The position numbers and the translations under genes are program-made. The notes under the pieces were generated by a model that worked only from the letters and a program-made list of their open reading frames with translations, did not search any database and was not told the DNA's origin. From the NCBI GenBank assembly GCA_016711285.1, contig JADJTG010000013.1:102001-166000 (forward strand): a DNA stretch of 64,000 bases, read 5' to 3'. Below are positions 1 to 9,056 of this stretch, piece by piece. Within the stretch, counting starts at the first letter, position 1. Every line of letters begins with the position of its first letter. The stretch is from Sphingobacteriales bacterium. Lineage in GTDB: Bacteria; Bacteroidota; Bacteroidia; Chitinophagales; UBA2359.

Positions 1-563
1 TCGTAATTGTGCCCTGCATCTAATTTTGCCTCTTCCGAAAGCGGCTGGAAGCGATTCATACTGTTCCATATTTTTTCCCACCAGCTTTCTGTTTCGGTGG
101 CATAACCTTCTTCGCGGGCGGCTAAATGAAGAGTGCGTGATGTTTCGTATCCTAAATAACAAATCAGGAGTATTTCTACCAAAATCACCAATCCCAAAAA
201 ATAACTGAGCGTAGTGTTGGAAAAACCTCCGCCTGAAGTCGCCGCCGCTGTGGTGGCATCTTGCGCCATTAAACTTTGTGCCGATAAACCCAACAGCAAT
301 AACAAACCTAATGTTTTATTATGTTTGCGTGCCAACATACGCACTGCCATCATGAAAGTTTCGCTCAACATATATATTGGAATGAGCAATACAAAGGCTA
401 CAAACAATAAGAAAAAGTTGAGAAAATACGAAGAAGAAGCACCTGCAGCAGCATTTGCCGCCGTTGTTGCTTCGGCGGTAGTTTGTGCCATCAGCACGGA
501 ATGACTCCAAAGTGCCAACAGCAAAAAACTCCATTTATATTTTTTATTATTATATGCGTTCAT
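1..563 (-). CDS. ccoP: cbb3-type cytochrome c oxidase subunit III (CcoP), N-terminal part
   Basis: Read from ATG at 563 leftwards; the gene leaves the window at base 1, so only about 187 N-terminal residues are seen. There is a signal-like hydrophobic start ending in LMAQ, a membrane segment at about residues 44-66, a second hydrophobic stretch with LMAQ at about 88-102, another membrane segment at about 118-135, then a soluble part with WWEKIWNSMNRFQPL and AKLDAGHNY. That last stretch matches the region that precedes GHxYDGIxELDN in CcoP. The heme c motifs would lie outside the window. It is the last visible gene of the cbb3 operon, 25 bp after ccoQ. In the family this subunit passes electrons from soluble cytochrome c to CcoO and CcoN. 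The longer N-terminus with an extra hydrophobic stretch is as in other Bacteroidota (recollection). Confidence 0.85.
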   Translation of the reverse strand, partial: MNAYNNKKYKWSFLLLALWSHSVLMAQTTAEATTAANAAAGASSSYFLNFFLLFVAFVLLIPIYMLSETFMMAVRMLARKHNKTLGLLLLLGLSAQSLMAQDATTAAATSGGGFSNTTLSYFLGLVILVEILLICYLGYETSRTLHLAAREEGYATETESWWEKIWNSMNRFQPLSEEAKLDAGHNY

Positions 564-588
564 AAAAATAATGATTAAAAAAAGAAAA

Positions 589-747
589 TTAATCTAAAGG
601 TAATCTTTCATTTTTTGATATTTCCTGGTCGCTGGTGCTATATACCCAAAGGCTTACCAGTACAAAAAAAATTACAAAAATCAATAGCGAAATAATGGGG
701 TAAATGCTTACTCCATTAATTTGGGTGAGATACGTTGAGAGTTTCAT
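589..747 (-). CDS. ccoQ: cbb3 oxidase small subunit CcoQ/FixQ
   Basis: A 52-residue ORF starting with MKLSTYLTQINGVSIYPI, followed by one membrane helix (about residues 17-36) and a charged tail ending ERLPLD. Size, single N-terminal helix and position between ccoNO and ccoP are those of CcoQ/FixQ, a non-catalytic subunit that stabilises the cbb3 complex. It is too short for most ORF cut-offs and would be missed. It lies 16 bp after ccoNO and 25 bp before ccoP, so it is certainly co-transcribed. Sequence conservation in this family is low, so the identification rests largely on context. Confidence 0.75.
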   Translation of the reverse strand: MKLSTYLTQINGVSIYPIISLLIFVIFFVLVSLWVYSTSDQEISKNERLPLD

Positions 748-763
748 ACCTTATTGTTTTTTT

Positions 764-2901
764 TTATTTTTGAGCTTGTAAAGGTTGATTTTCAAGTTTA
801 ATATCTTTCCCGAGTCGTTGCAAATACGCTATCAAAGCTATAATTTCTTTGTCGCTCGCAATATCAATAGAATTTTCTTTCAAACCCTTTGCAATAGTTT
901 CGGCTTGTTTGTCCAAATCATTGTTGGCAATGGCTTCGTAACCTTCGGAATAAGGTACGCCCAATTTGCGCATCGCATGTATTTTGGAGTTGGTGCTGCC
1001 TTTATCTATGCTATTTTCGAATAATGACGGATAAGACGGCATAATAGAACCCGGAGCCATTGAACTCGGCTCCAACATGTGGTTGAAGTGCCAAGCATCG
1101 CCGTATTTTCCGCCGATACGCGCCAAATCCGGTCCGGTGCGTTTGCTGCCCCACTGAAACGGGTGGTCGTACACAAATTCGCCCGCTTTGGAATATTCGC
1201 CGTAGCGTTCTACTTCGTAGCGGAAAGGGCGTATCATTTGAGAGTGGCAATTGTAGCAGCCTTCGCGCAAATAAATGTCTCTGCCTTGCAATTCCAACGG
1301 TGTGTAGGGTTTTACGGAGGTAATGGTCGGTATATTTTCTTTTACCAAAAATGTAGGTATTAATTCCACCAAACCGCCAATACCCACTACTATCAAACTC
1401 ATCACCAACAATAAGAGCGATCTGCGCTCAATGAAACTGTGCCAGTGCAAAGAGGCAGGAACCGTGTAGGCTTTGGGCAAAGCAGGAGCTTCCGCTTCTT
1501 CTTCGGCAACAAAAGCACCCGAATTTGCAGTTTTTATCAAATTATAAATCATGATAAATACGCCTATTAAATAAACAGTACCACCAATACCTCTGATAAC
1601 ATAAAAAGGTATGATGGTTTGTACTACGTCCATAAACTGATATTGCAACTGACCGGTAGGCGTAAAGGCTTTCATCATAAAATAGGTGCGGAACGCACTC
1701 CAATACATCGGAATAGCATAGAGCAAAATACCCAAAGTACCCATCCAGAAATGCGTAGAAGCCAACGATTTGGAGTATAACTGGGTGCGGTATAATCTCG
1801 GAATGAGCCAATACATCATACCAAAAGTCAAAAATCCGTTCCAACCCAAGGCACCAATGTGTACGTGTGCCACTGTCCAGTCGCTGTAATGCGAAATGGC
1901 ATTTACGTTTTTCAGCGATAACATCGGACCTTCAAAAGTACTCATACCAGAAGCAGTAACGGCTACTACAAAAATTTCAATACAGGGTCTTCGCGCACTT
2001 TATCCCACGCACCGCGCAAAGTGAACAAGCCGTTGAGCATACCTCCCCAACTTGGCAACAACAACATAATTGAAAAGGTAGTGCCTAATGATTGTGCCCA
2101 ATCGGGTAAGGCGGTATAGAGCAAATGGTGCGGACCTGCCCATATATATAGAAATATCAAACTCCAAAAGTGCACGATACTCAAGCGGTAGGAATATACA
2201 GGGCGGTCGGCGGCTTTGGGCAAAAAGTAATACATCAAACCCAAATATGGTGTGGTTAAGAAAAACGCCACCGCATTATGTCCGTACCACCACTGCACCA
2301 AAGCGTCTTGCACGCCTGCATACATGGAGTAGCTTTTTAAGAAGGATACCGGCATTTCCATAGAATTTACAATGTGCAACATCGCCACTGTCACCCACGA
2401 AGCGATAAAAAACCATATCGCCACATATAAATGCCGCTCGCGGCGGGTGAGGATAGTTCCAAACATATTAATACCGAACACCACCCAAATCAATGTAATG
2501 GCAAGGTCAATAGGCCATTCTAATTCGGCGTATTCTTTGCCGGTCGTAAAACCCGCCAGCAGCGTTACCGCCGCCGATACAATAATCAGTTGCCAGCCCC
2601 AAAAGTGCAAACGCCCCAAAGCATTGCTCCACATGGAGGCTTTCAGCAAACGCGGAATGGCATAATACACCGCCGTAAACATGCCATTGCCCACAAAGGC
2701 AAAAATAACGGCATTGGTGTGTACAGGGCGTAATCTCCCAAATGTTAAATAAGGAAAATATTCGCTGAAATTCAGCGCGGGATAGGCAAGTTGGAAGGCG
2801 GCTATTACGCCCAACAACATACCTACTGCCCCCCAAAAAATGGTCGCAATGGCAAACATTCGGGGAATCCGGTTGTCGTAGGTAAATCTTTCTAAGCTCA
2901 T
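764..2901 (-). CDS. ccoNO: Fused cbb3 oxidase subunits I/II (CcoNO), interrupted by a frameshift
   Basis: Catalytic heme-copper oxidase. The first frame (2901 to about 1966) carries CcoN helices with PVHTNAVIF (heme ligand), WWYGHNAVAFF (CuB/high-spin site) and GPHHLLYT. The second frame (to 764) continues with HVHIGALGWNGFL, more helices, then a CcoO part with a membrane anchor and one heme c motif, CYNCH. Reading through gives about 711 residues, as in the fused ccoNO of Bacteroidota. The two frames join at a run of five A on the plus strand (1970-1974). Six would restore LKFFVVAVTASGMSTFE, so one base seems missing. An independent start at ATG 1945 would lack half the CcoN helices and is not credible. 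I favour a sequencing error over a true mutation. It lies between ccoS and ccoQ. Confidence 0.9.
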
Positions 2902-2914
2902 AGATTATGATAAT

Positions 2915-3067
2915 TTATTTTGTTTGTTTGTTATTGTCAAATAAAATTTTTTTCGCCGGTCCCTCTACATCGTCAAATTGCCCGTCTTTCACACTCCACA
3001 AAAAACCAATCAAAAAACCGCCGGCGATGCAGATACTCACAATTAAAAGAATAATAATGACACTCAT
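2915..3067 (-). CDS. ccoS: cbb3 oxidase assembly protein CcoS
   Basis: A 50-residue ORF starting MSVIIILLIVSICIAGGFL, with one membrane helix followed by WSVKDGQFDDVEGPAKKILFD. The helix plus the conserved G-Q-F-D-D-x-E-x-P-x-x-x-I-L-F-D pattern is diagnostic of CcoS, which is needed to put heme b and copper into CcoN. The stop lies 13 bp before the ccoNO start, and the start lies 37 bp after ccoI, so the gene is inside the operon. The opposite-strand reading frame here is a shadow. Confidence 0.9.
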   Translation of the reverse strand: MSVIIILLIVSICIAGGFLIGFLWSVKDGQFDDVEGPAKKILFDNNKQTK

Positions 3068-3104
3068 TTTTTTTATGTATATGAATTATATTTTTTAAAA
3101 AAAA

Positions 3105-5522
3105 CTATTTCAAATCAAAACGTTTTGCCATCAGCTCGGTAAGCCCATACGTCAAAAAAACAATCGTAATAGAACTCGCAGGCATTAAAATAGCTGCTAC
3201 AACAGGTGATAAAATACCCTGAACAGCATAATATAAACCTATCATATTGTAAATGGCTGAAACAATAAAACTGAATAAAATAATAGGGCGGTTGGAAGCG
3301 GCAAAGCGGATAAATACATCTAATTTGTTCAATACTTCGGCGGCAATAATACCATCAGAAGCAGGCGTGAAATGATTATCCGAATCGCTCACCGCAATTC
3401 CTACATTGCTTTGTTTTAAAGCTCCGGCATCGTTAAGCCCGTCGCCGACCATCATTACCTGCAAGTGGTGACGATTTTGTAAATCTTTGATATATTCTAA
3501 TTTTTGTTGCGGATTTTGATGAAAAAGTATGGGGCTGTCTTTGCCCAACAGGGCTTCGATGGTCGGCAGTTCGGTGTCATTGTCGCCCGACAACAACGAC
3601 AGTGTATAGCGGTTTTTGAGCCGACCTATCAGATGCGATACCCCCAAACGATATTGATTGGAATATACAAATTCGCCCACAATTTCGCCTTCTATCCACA
3701 GCACCGACTTAGAGCCTTTTTGTTGCGGAAACAAAGAACCTCCTACCCACTCCGGCGAACCCACTTTTAAATAGGTGTCTGCTATCCAGCCTTCAATCCC
3801 TTTGCCGGCGGTTTCTTTAAAATCGCTCACATCTTCTACACGACTTATATTCAAAAACTCCAAAATCATTTTACTCGCCGGATGCGAGGAATGTTGTACC
3901 AACGCCGCTACCTGCTGTTTTTGGGCTTCGTTTAATGTTTTGCCATAATAACGCAAGCGTGCGCCCTGTACCTGTGTCAATGTACCCGTTTTGTCTAAAA
4001 CAATATGTTGTATTCGAGGCAACTCGTCTATCACTTCCGCCGAGCGCAGATAAAAACCATTTAAACCCAATATACGCAAAATATTGCCTTGTGTATAATT
4101 CTGCGACAATAATAAGGCGCACGGGCAAGCCACTATCAAAACCGTAGTGAGGGCATTCCACATCAAATGTGTAGCTCCCTGTGCATACCAATATAGGGCA
4201 GCAGCAGTACCCAACAACAATACAGTATATGAAAAATATTTGCTGATAATATCGTACAAATTAGCTTTGGGTTGTTCTTTTTTGGTAAAAACCGGATTGT
4301 TCCACAAATGTGTCAAATAGCTTTGCGATACCGTTTTTACTACTACCAATTCCAACAAGCCGCCCGTTTGTTTGCCGCCGGCATAAATAAGTTCGCCGAT
4401 GCGTACCGGAACAGCTTCACTTTCGCCGCTTACAAAACTGTAATCTATGCTCGCTGTACCTTTGCTCACAATGGCATCTACCGGAATAATCTCGTGGCTG
4501 TGCACTTGCACTATATCATTGACCTGTATTTTTGAAATTTCGGTTGGTATGATAGTCCCGTTTTTCACCACATCTAATGCTATCGGGAAAAATGATTTGT
4601 AGTCGCGGTCAAAGGAAATTGTTTGGAAAGTACGACTTTGTAGCCAGCGACCGATGAGCATAAAAAATACTATTCCGCTCATACTGTCCAAATAACCATT
4701 GCCGCTGCCACTAAAAATATCATACATACTGCGCACAAACGTTATCAGCAATGCCAATGCCACCGGAACATCAATATTGAGGTATTTATTGCGAATACTG
4801 CTCCACGCCGACACAAAAAACTCGCTCGCCGAATACAGCAATACCGGCAACGACAATATCACGCTGATAGATTTGAAAAATACCTGTATGCTGTGCTCTA
4901 CGCTATTGGCAAATGCAAAATAATCCGCAAAGCTCATCATCATAATATTGCCAAAACAAAAACCCGCCACACCTATTTTGTACCAGCGGCTGCGGTCTGT
5001 TTTTTGTACATCTTTTGATGATAATTGATTCAAATTCAAATATGGCTCGTAGCCGATTTGTGCCAATAATTCTACTACTTGACGCAAACTCACTTGCTGC
5101 TCCTGATATGCTATAAATAGTTCTTTTTGAGAAAAATTGACACGCGCCGCCATAATGCCTTGGTTGATGAAAGGGAGTTGCTCTAAAAGCCAAAGACAAC
5201 TGCTGCAATGAATTTGGGGTAAATAAAATGTAATTTGGCTTTGCTTGCCATCGCTAAATTGCACTATCTGACGTTTGATGTCGTCATTGTCCAAAAATGC
5301 AAATTTACCCTCCCGCAATTCGTCTTTCTGTACGTTGCCCGGGTGTGTGTTTAAGTCGTAGTAGGCACAAAGGTTGTTTTCGTTCAATATTTCATACACC
5401 GAGCGACAACCCTGACAGCAAAAATATTTGTCGCCGCCACTGTTGATGCTTTGTTTGGAACAAGCAGCCCCGCAATGATAACAAAGCATTTGCTCAGTAT
5501 TCGAATGTGGTGTGGCGGACAT
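3105..5522 (-). CDS. ccoI: Copper-exporting P1B-type ATPase for oxidase maturation (CcoI/FixI)
   Basis: 805 residues. The N-terminus has a Cys-rich metal-binding module (Cys at 14, 17, 21, 35, 36, 39), then a heavy-metal-associated domain with CSSC at about 106-109. Membrane helices follow, with the CPC ion-pathway motif (ACPCALLLS, about 466). The phosphorylation motif DKTGTLT is at about 508 and the hinge GDGLND at about 690. The Cys-rich N-terminus and position directly before ccoS-ccoNO mark it as the CcoI/FixI type that supplies copper for the cbb3 CuB centre rather than a general detoxifier. It follows rrf2 by 62 bp. An A/T-rich motif at 5552-5567 upstream resembles the palindrome in front of rrf2, suggesting an internal regulated promoter. 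Confidence 0.92.
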   Translation of the reverse strand: MSATPHSNTEQMLCYHCGAACSKQSINSGGDKYFCCQGCRSVYEILNENNLCAYYDLNTHPGNVQKDELREGKFAFLDNDDIKRQIVQFSDGKQSQITFYLPQIHCSSCLWLLEQLPFINQGIMAARVNFSQKELFIAYQEQQVSLRQVVELLAQIGYEPYLNLNQLSSKDVQKTDRSRWYKIGVAGFCFGNIMMMSFADYFAFANSVEHSIQVFFKSISVILSLPVLLYSASEFFVSAWSSIRNKYLNIDVPVALALLITFVRSMYDIFSGSGNGYLDSMSGIVFFMLIGRWLQSRTFQTISFDRDYKSFFPIALDVVKNGTIIPTEISKIQVNDIVQVHSHEIIPVDAIVSKGTASIDYSFVSGESEAVPVRIGELIYAGGKQTGGLLELVVVKTVSQSYLTHLWNNPVFTKKEQPKANLYDIISKYFSYTVLLLGTAAALYWYAQGATHLMWNALTTVLIVACPCALLLSQNYTQGNILRILGLNGFYLRSAEVIDELPRIQHIVLDKTGTLTQVQGARLRYYGKTLNEAQKQQVAALVQHSSHPASKMILEFLNISRVEDVSDFKETAGKGIEGWIADTYLKVGSPEWVGGSLFPQQKGSKSVLWIEGEIVGEFVYSNQYRLGVSHLIGRLKNRYTLSLLSGDNDTELPTIEALLGKDSPILFHQNPQQKLEYIKDLQNRHHLQVMMVGDGLNDAGALKQSNVGIAVSDSDNHFTPASDGIIAAEVLNKLDVFIRFAASNRPIILFSFIVSAIYNMIGLYYAVQGILSPVVAAILMPASSITIVFLTYGLTELMAKRFDLK

Positions 5523-5551
5523 ATTTTTGATGTTTTTAAATTTAGGAAAAT

Positions 5552-5567
5552 AATATCTTTTTATCTT
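5552..5567 (-). promoter_or_regulatory. Candidate Rrf2 operator in front of ccoI
   Basis: On the minus strand this reads AAGATAAAAAGATATT. Its first ten bases, AAGATAAAAA, also occur in the perfect inverted repeat in front of rrf2 (6078-6099). It lies about 30-45 bp before the ccoI start, a place suited to an operator or promoter element. That both sites belong to the same regulator is inference; A/T-rich DNA gives such matches by chance. Confidence 0.35.
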
Positions 5568-5584
5568 CTATTTTTAGAATTTTT

Positions 5585-6022
5585 TTAGGATTTATTTTTT
5601 AAAAAATATTTTCCGCTGTTCAATTTTTCATTAAAATCAAAGATATTATTGTTTTCTATCATTTGCAATAGCCTCTTTTTTATTTCTTTATACTCCAAAT
5701 GAACCGGACAAGGTGTTTTTTCGGAACATGCTTTTAAGCCCAACACACAATCGGTATAAATGCTGTCGCCGTCAATGGCTCGTACAATATCGGCTATGGA
5801 GCTTTTTTCATCGGTTTCGTCTAAATAAAAACCGCCGTTGGGTCCCTTTACCGAGTGTACTAAACGTTTGCGGCTCAATTCTTGCATAATTTTGGCAATA
5901 AAATGCTCCGGCGAATCAATGCCTTTAGCGATTTCTTTTACGCCTACCCGCATATTCTCTTTTGATTTTTGTGCCACGAAAATCATCGCTTTTATGGCAT
6001 ATTCACAGGACTTTGAAAACAT
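5585..6022 (-). CDS. Rrf2-family transcriptional regulator with three-cysteine cluster motif
   Basis: 145 residues, the normal length. An N-terminal winged helix-turn-helix starts FSKSCEYAIKAM, with the family hallmarks VKEIAKGIDSPEHFIAKIMQEL and KGPNGGFYL. Cys92, Cys99 and Cys105 (spacing C-x6-C-x5-C) fit the [2Fe-2S]/[4Fe-4S] ligand pattern of IscR, NsrR and RirA. It is the first gene of the cbb3 operon, which suggests an iron-sulfur, NO or oxygen-linked switch for the oxidase (inference). A TAnnTTTG promoter box at 6051-6058 and an inverted repeat at 6078-6099 stand in front, fitting autoregulation. Which ligand it senses cannot be told from sequence. Confidence 0.88.
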   Translation of the reverse strand: MFSKSCEYAIKAMIFVAQKSKENMRVGVKEIAKGIDSPEHFIAKIMQELSRKRLVHSVKGPNGGFYLDETDEKSSIADIVRAIDGDSIYTDCVLGLKACSEKTPCPVHLEYKEIKKRLLQMIENNNIFDFNEKLNSGKYFLKNKS

Positions 6023-6050
6023 AAACTTTGCTTGTCTTTAAAAACGGATA

Positions 6051-6058
6051 CAAAGATA
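6051..6058 (-). promoter_or_regulatory. Bacteroidota -7 box for rrf2/cbb3 operon
   Basis: The minus strand reads TATCTTTG, an exact match to the Bacteroidota -7 consensus TAnnTTTG, ending about 28 bp before the rrf2 start. No convincing -33 TTTG at the usual distance is seen; the inverted repeat at 6078-6099 overlaps that position. Confidence 0.45.
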
Positions 6059-6077
6059 AAATTTTTTAAAACAAAAT

Positions 6078-6099
6078 AAAAAGATATTTTTATCTTTTT
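6078..6099. promoter_or_regulatory. Perfect inverted repeat, candidate operator of the cbb3 operon
   Basis: Arms AAAAAGATA and TATCTTTTT are exact reverse complements separated by TTTT. The site overlaps the -33 region of the predicted rrf2 promoter, where a bound repressor would block polymerase. The half-site recurs before ccoI. A homodimeric Rrf2 protein would be expected to bind such a site (inference). Confidence 0.4.
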
Positions 6100-6174
6100 T
6101 TATGAAAATAGAAAATTATTTATTAAATCATTCTTTTTTGTTTGTTTTATTTTCGCAAAAAAAACTGACAGATT

Positions 6175-7125
6175 TTATTTCCATTGTGCGGCTTCTTGCC
6201 GTGCTTGTTCAAATTCCTGCCAAATTTCGGCTACAATGTCGGCGGCGGGTTGTATGCGGCGCACAAGGGCTGCCACCTGCCCTATTTCTAATTCGCCCTC
6301 GTCCATATTGCCTTCAAACATACCTTTTTTGGCACGCCCACGCCCTAAAATGTTTTTCAGCTCTTCGGCAGAGGCGCAACGACTTTCGGCAGCAACAATT
6401 TGTTCAAAAAAATGGTTTTTCAACAACCGTACCGGTACTATGGTTTTCATCATCAGGTGTGTGTCGCCTTCTTGGGCAACCACTACTTTTTGCTTAAATG
6501 CCTCGTGTGCCGACGACTCTTCACTCGCCACAAAACGTGTACCGATTTGTACGCCCTCTGCGCCCAATACCATTGCTGCCAACATAGCTCTGCCTGTGGC
6601 TATGCCACCCGCTGCTATCAGTGGTATTTGCACCGCTTGCCGCACTGCCGGAATGAGGCATAGCGTGGTGGTTTCTTCACGACCATTGTGACCGCCTGCT
6701 TCAAAGCCTTCTGCTACTACCGCATCGCAGCCCGCCTCTTGTGCTTTGACTGCAAATTTGGCACTCGCCACTACATGCACTACTTTTATTCCTTCTTTTT
6801 TGAGCAATTGTGTGTAGGTTTTTGGGTTGCCCGCCGATGTAAATACTATCGGTACGCGGTATTTGATGATATTTTCAAGATGGCTTTCGAGATCGGCATA
6901 CAGCAAAGGCAAATTGACGGCGTAGGGGCGGTTGGTGGCGGCATTCATTTTTTGCAAATGCTCGGCAAGTATGTCGGGATACATAGAGCCTGAGCCGATA
7001 ATACCCAAACCACCGGCATTGCTCACTGCTGCTGCTAACCGCCAGCCCGAACACCAAATCATTCCGGCTTGAATAAGGGGATATTGAATATTGAAAAGCT
7101 GATTGATACGATTGGAGGAAAGCAT
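6175..7125 (-). CDS. Nitronate monooxygenase / 2-nitropropane dioxygenase-like FMN enzyme
   Basis: 316 residues with a TIM-barrel of the NMO/FabK-like flavin family. Visible motifs are NIQYPLIQAGMIW at the start, SNAGGLGIIGSGSM (FMN loop), VVAEGFEAGGHNGR (family signature), AAGGIATGRAMLAAMVLGA and VQIGTRF (phosphate binding). Class I NMOs oxidise nitronates such as propionate-3-nitronate; FabK relatives reduce enoyl-ACP. The AGGHNGR signature fits NMO better, but substrate cannot be fixed here. It lies downstream of rny on the same strand, separated by a terminator at 7192-7229, so it is probably transcribed alone. It ends 150 bp from the rrf2 start. Confidence 0.85.
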   Translation of the reverse strand: MLSSNRINQLFNIQYPLIQAGMIWCSGWRLAAAVSNAGGLGIIGSGSMYPDILAEHLQKMNAATNRPYAVNLPLLYADLESHLENIIKYRVPIVFTSAGNPKTYTQLLKKEGIKVVHVVASAKFAVKAQEAGCDAVVAEGFEAGGHNGREETTTLCLIPAVRQAVQIPLIAAGGIATGRAMLAAMVLGAEGVQIGTRFVASEESSAHEAFKQKVVVAQEGDTHLMMKTIVPVRLLKNHFFEQIVAAESRCASAEELKNILGRGRAKKGMFEGNMDEGELEIGQVAALVRRIQPAADIVAEIWQEFEQARQEAAQWK

Positions 7126-7191
7126 GTTTTTTTACTAAAAAGAATTTGGAAAACGGAATAAAAATGTAAAGTTAATGATATTGATGGGTAT

Positions 7192-7229
7192 AAAAAAAGC
7201 CCTATCGCGCTAAATGCGATAAGGCTTTT
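7192..7229 (-). terminator. Intrinsic terminator after rny
   Basis: Arms AAGCCCTATCGC and GCGATAAGGCTT pair at 11 of 12 positions around a short A/T loop. On the minus strand the hairpin is followed by a run of seven T. It sits 48 bp after the rny stop and before the NMO gene. Confidence 0.8.
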
Positions 7230-7276
7230 GTATGTTTTTTTTCGCTTATCAAAAAAGATAAGTAAAAATGATGCTT

Positions 7277-8902
7277 TTATTTTGCAAAACTTACGGCGCG
7301 TTTTTCACGAATTACCGTTACTTTTATTTGTCCGGGGTATTGCATTTCGGATTGTATGCGTTGAGATATTTCAAACGATAAAGTATCGGCGCGTTCGTCT
7401 GCAACTTTTTCGCTTTCTACAATCACGCGCAACTCTCTGCCTGCCTGAATGGCGTAGGCTTTGTCCACTCCTTCGTAGCTGAGTGCCAGCTTTTCGAGTT
7501 CTTCGATGCGTTTGAGGTACTGTTCCAAAATTTCGCGGCGGGCACCGGGGCGCGAGCCGGATATAGCATCGGCAGCCTGCACAATAGGCGAAATAATAAA
7601 GGTCATTTCTATTTCGTCGTGGTGCGCACCGATGGCGTTGCAAATATTGGGTTTTTCTTTGCAGCGTTCAGCGATTTTCATACCCAACAGGGCGTGGCTG
7701 AGTTCGGGGTCTTCTTCGGATACTTTACCAATGTCGTGCAGGAGGGCGGCGCGTTTGGCGTGTTTGGCATTTAAGCCGAGTTCGGCAGCCATAATTGCGG
7801 CGATATTGGCAGTTTCTTTGGAGTGCTGGAGCAAATTTTGACCATAAGAAGAACGATACCGCATTTTTCCCACCAAGCGCACCAATTCGGGGTGCAAGCC
7901 GTGAATGTCTAATTCAATAACAGTGCGCTCGCCGATTTCCACAATTTGTTGCTCTAATTGGCGGCGGGTTTTGTTTACCACTTCTTCGATGCGGGCGGGG
8001 TGTATGCGACCATCAGCTACGAGGCGTTGGAGCGAGAGGCGTGCCACTTCGCGGCGCAGGGGGTCGTAGCCCGAAATTACCACCGCTTCGGGCGTATCAT
8101 CTACGATGATTTCTACACCGCAGGCAGCTTCCAAAGCGCGGATATTGCGTCCTTCGCGACCGATGATTTGACCTTTTACGTCATCGCTTTCCAACTGAAA
8201 CACCGACACCGCATTTTCGATGGCGTGTTCGGCGGCAGTGCGCTGTATGGTTTGTATGATGATTTTTTTAGCTTCTTTGTTGGCTCTCAGTTTTGCTTCG
8301 TCCAAAATCTCTTTCACATAAGCCATCGCTTCTGTTTCGGCTTTTTTAATCATGGAGTCCACCAATTGCTTTTTAGCATCTTCTGCACTGATACCCGCCA
8401 ATTTTTCCAAACGTTGTGCTAATTCTTTGTCGGCGTTGGCAATCTTTTGTTGCAATTCAACTTTTTTCTTTTCGTTATCTTCGCGCTTTACATCTATTTC
8501 TACTTTCTTTTCCTCTACCAATTGCAATTGCTGGGTGAGGTTTTCTTTGATTTTGTCCAATTCAGTTTCGCGCTGTTTGATGGCGTTTTTGCGTTGATTG
8601 AGGGCATCTTCGCGCTGATTGAACTGTCGTGTTTGGTTTTCAAGTTCTTTTTTCTTCTGATTGATTTCGCGCTCGCTGTCTGCCTCTAATTTTAATATTT
8701 TTTCTTTGGCTTCCAGCATTTTTTCGCGCTTTTGGGTTTCTGCCTTTTGTTGAGCTTCTTCGGTGAGGCGGGCGGCTTCGGCTCGCGATTGCTCCAGTAC
8801 CGTACTGCTGCTCGCTATCCCTGCTTTTTTACCGCCCAAAAAACCGACTGCTGCTCCTATAACGGCTAAAACTCCGACTATAACAATATTAATAATATCC
8901 AT
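7277..8902 (-). CDS. rny: Ribonuclease Y
   Basis: Membrane-anchored endoribonuclease that starts mRNA decay. I take the start at ATG 8902 (MDIINIVIVGVLAVIG), giving 541 residues near the family norm of about 520; a longer frame to 8986 adds 28 residues that do not look conserved. Order of parts: N-terminal helix (2-22), long Glu/Lys/Gln-rich coiled coil (about 30-205), KH domain (about 235-300, GRNIRALEAACGVEIIVDDTPE split over the GxxG-like loop), and HD phosphohydrolase domain with ALLHDIGK near 386. It lies downstream of zapA, as in many Bacteroidota, and is ended by the hairpin at 7192-7229. Confidence 0.95.
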   Translation of the reverse strand: MDIINIVIVGVLAVIGAAVGFLGGKKAGIASSSTVLEQSRAEAARLTEEAQQKAETQKREKMLEAKEKILKLEADSEREINQKKKELENQTRQFNQREDALNQRKNAIKQRETELDKIKENLTQQLQLVEEKKVEIDVKREDNEKKKVELQQKIANADKELAQRLEKLAGISAEDAKKQLVDSMIKKAETEAMAYVKEILDEAKLRANKEAKKIIIQTIQRTAAEHAIENAVSVFQLESDDVKGQIIGREGRNIRALEAACGVEIIVDDTPEAVVISGYDPLRREVARLSLQRLVADGRIHPARIEEVVNKTRRQLEQQIVEIGERTVIELDIHGLHPELVRLVGKMRYRSSYGQNLLQHSKETANIAAIMAAELGLNAKHAKRAALLHDIGKVSEEDPELSHALLGMKIAERCKEKPNICNAIGAHHDEIEMTFIISPIVQAADAISGSRPGARREILEQYLKRIEELEKLALSYEGVDKAYAIQAGRELRVIVESEKVADERADTLSFEISQRIQSEMQYPGQIKVTVIREKRAVSFAK

Positions 8903-9056
8903 TGTGCATGCATGTAATTGTTTTTGTGAATGATGAGTAAATAAAATAATTAAACCCTGCTTTTTTGTAAAAGCATTACCATACACTCAAAAAAAAGAAC
9001 AAATAAACCCGGATATTAAAGTATATATATCAAAAAGGACGACAAAGCAGTAATAT
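8903..9056 (-). other. zapA-rny intergenic region with a small hairpin
   Basis: On the minus strand TGCTTTT and AAAAGCA flank ACAA, a perfect seven-base stem (plus-strand position about 8958-8975). There is no T-run directly after it on the minus strand. In other bacteria 6S RNA (ssrS) often lies next to zapA, but I cannot recognise the 6S consensus bulge here, so no RNA gene is claimed. Confidence 0.2.

Noticed and set aside
8903..9056. 6S RNA between zapA and rny
   Set aside because: Position is suggestive, but I find only a seven-base hairpin and not the long rod with central bulge; the gap of 154 bp is also short.
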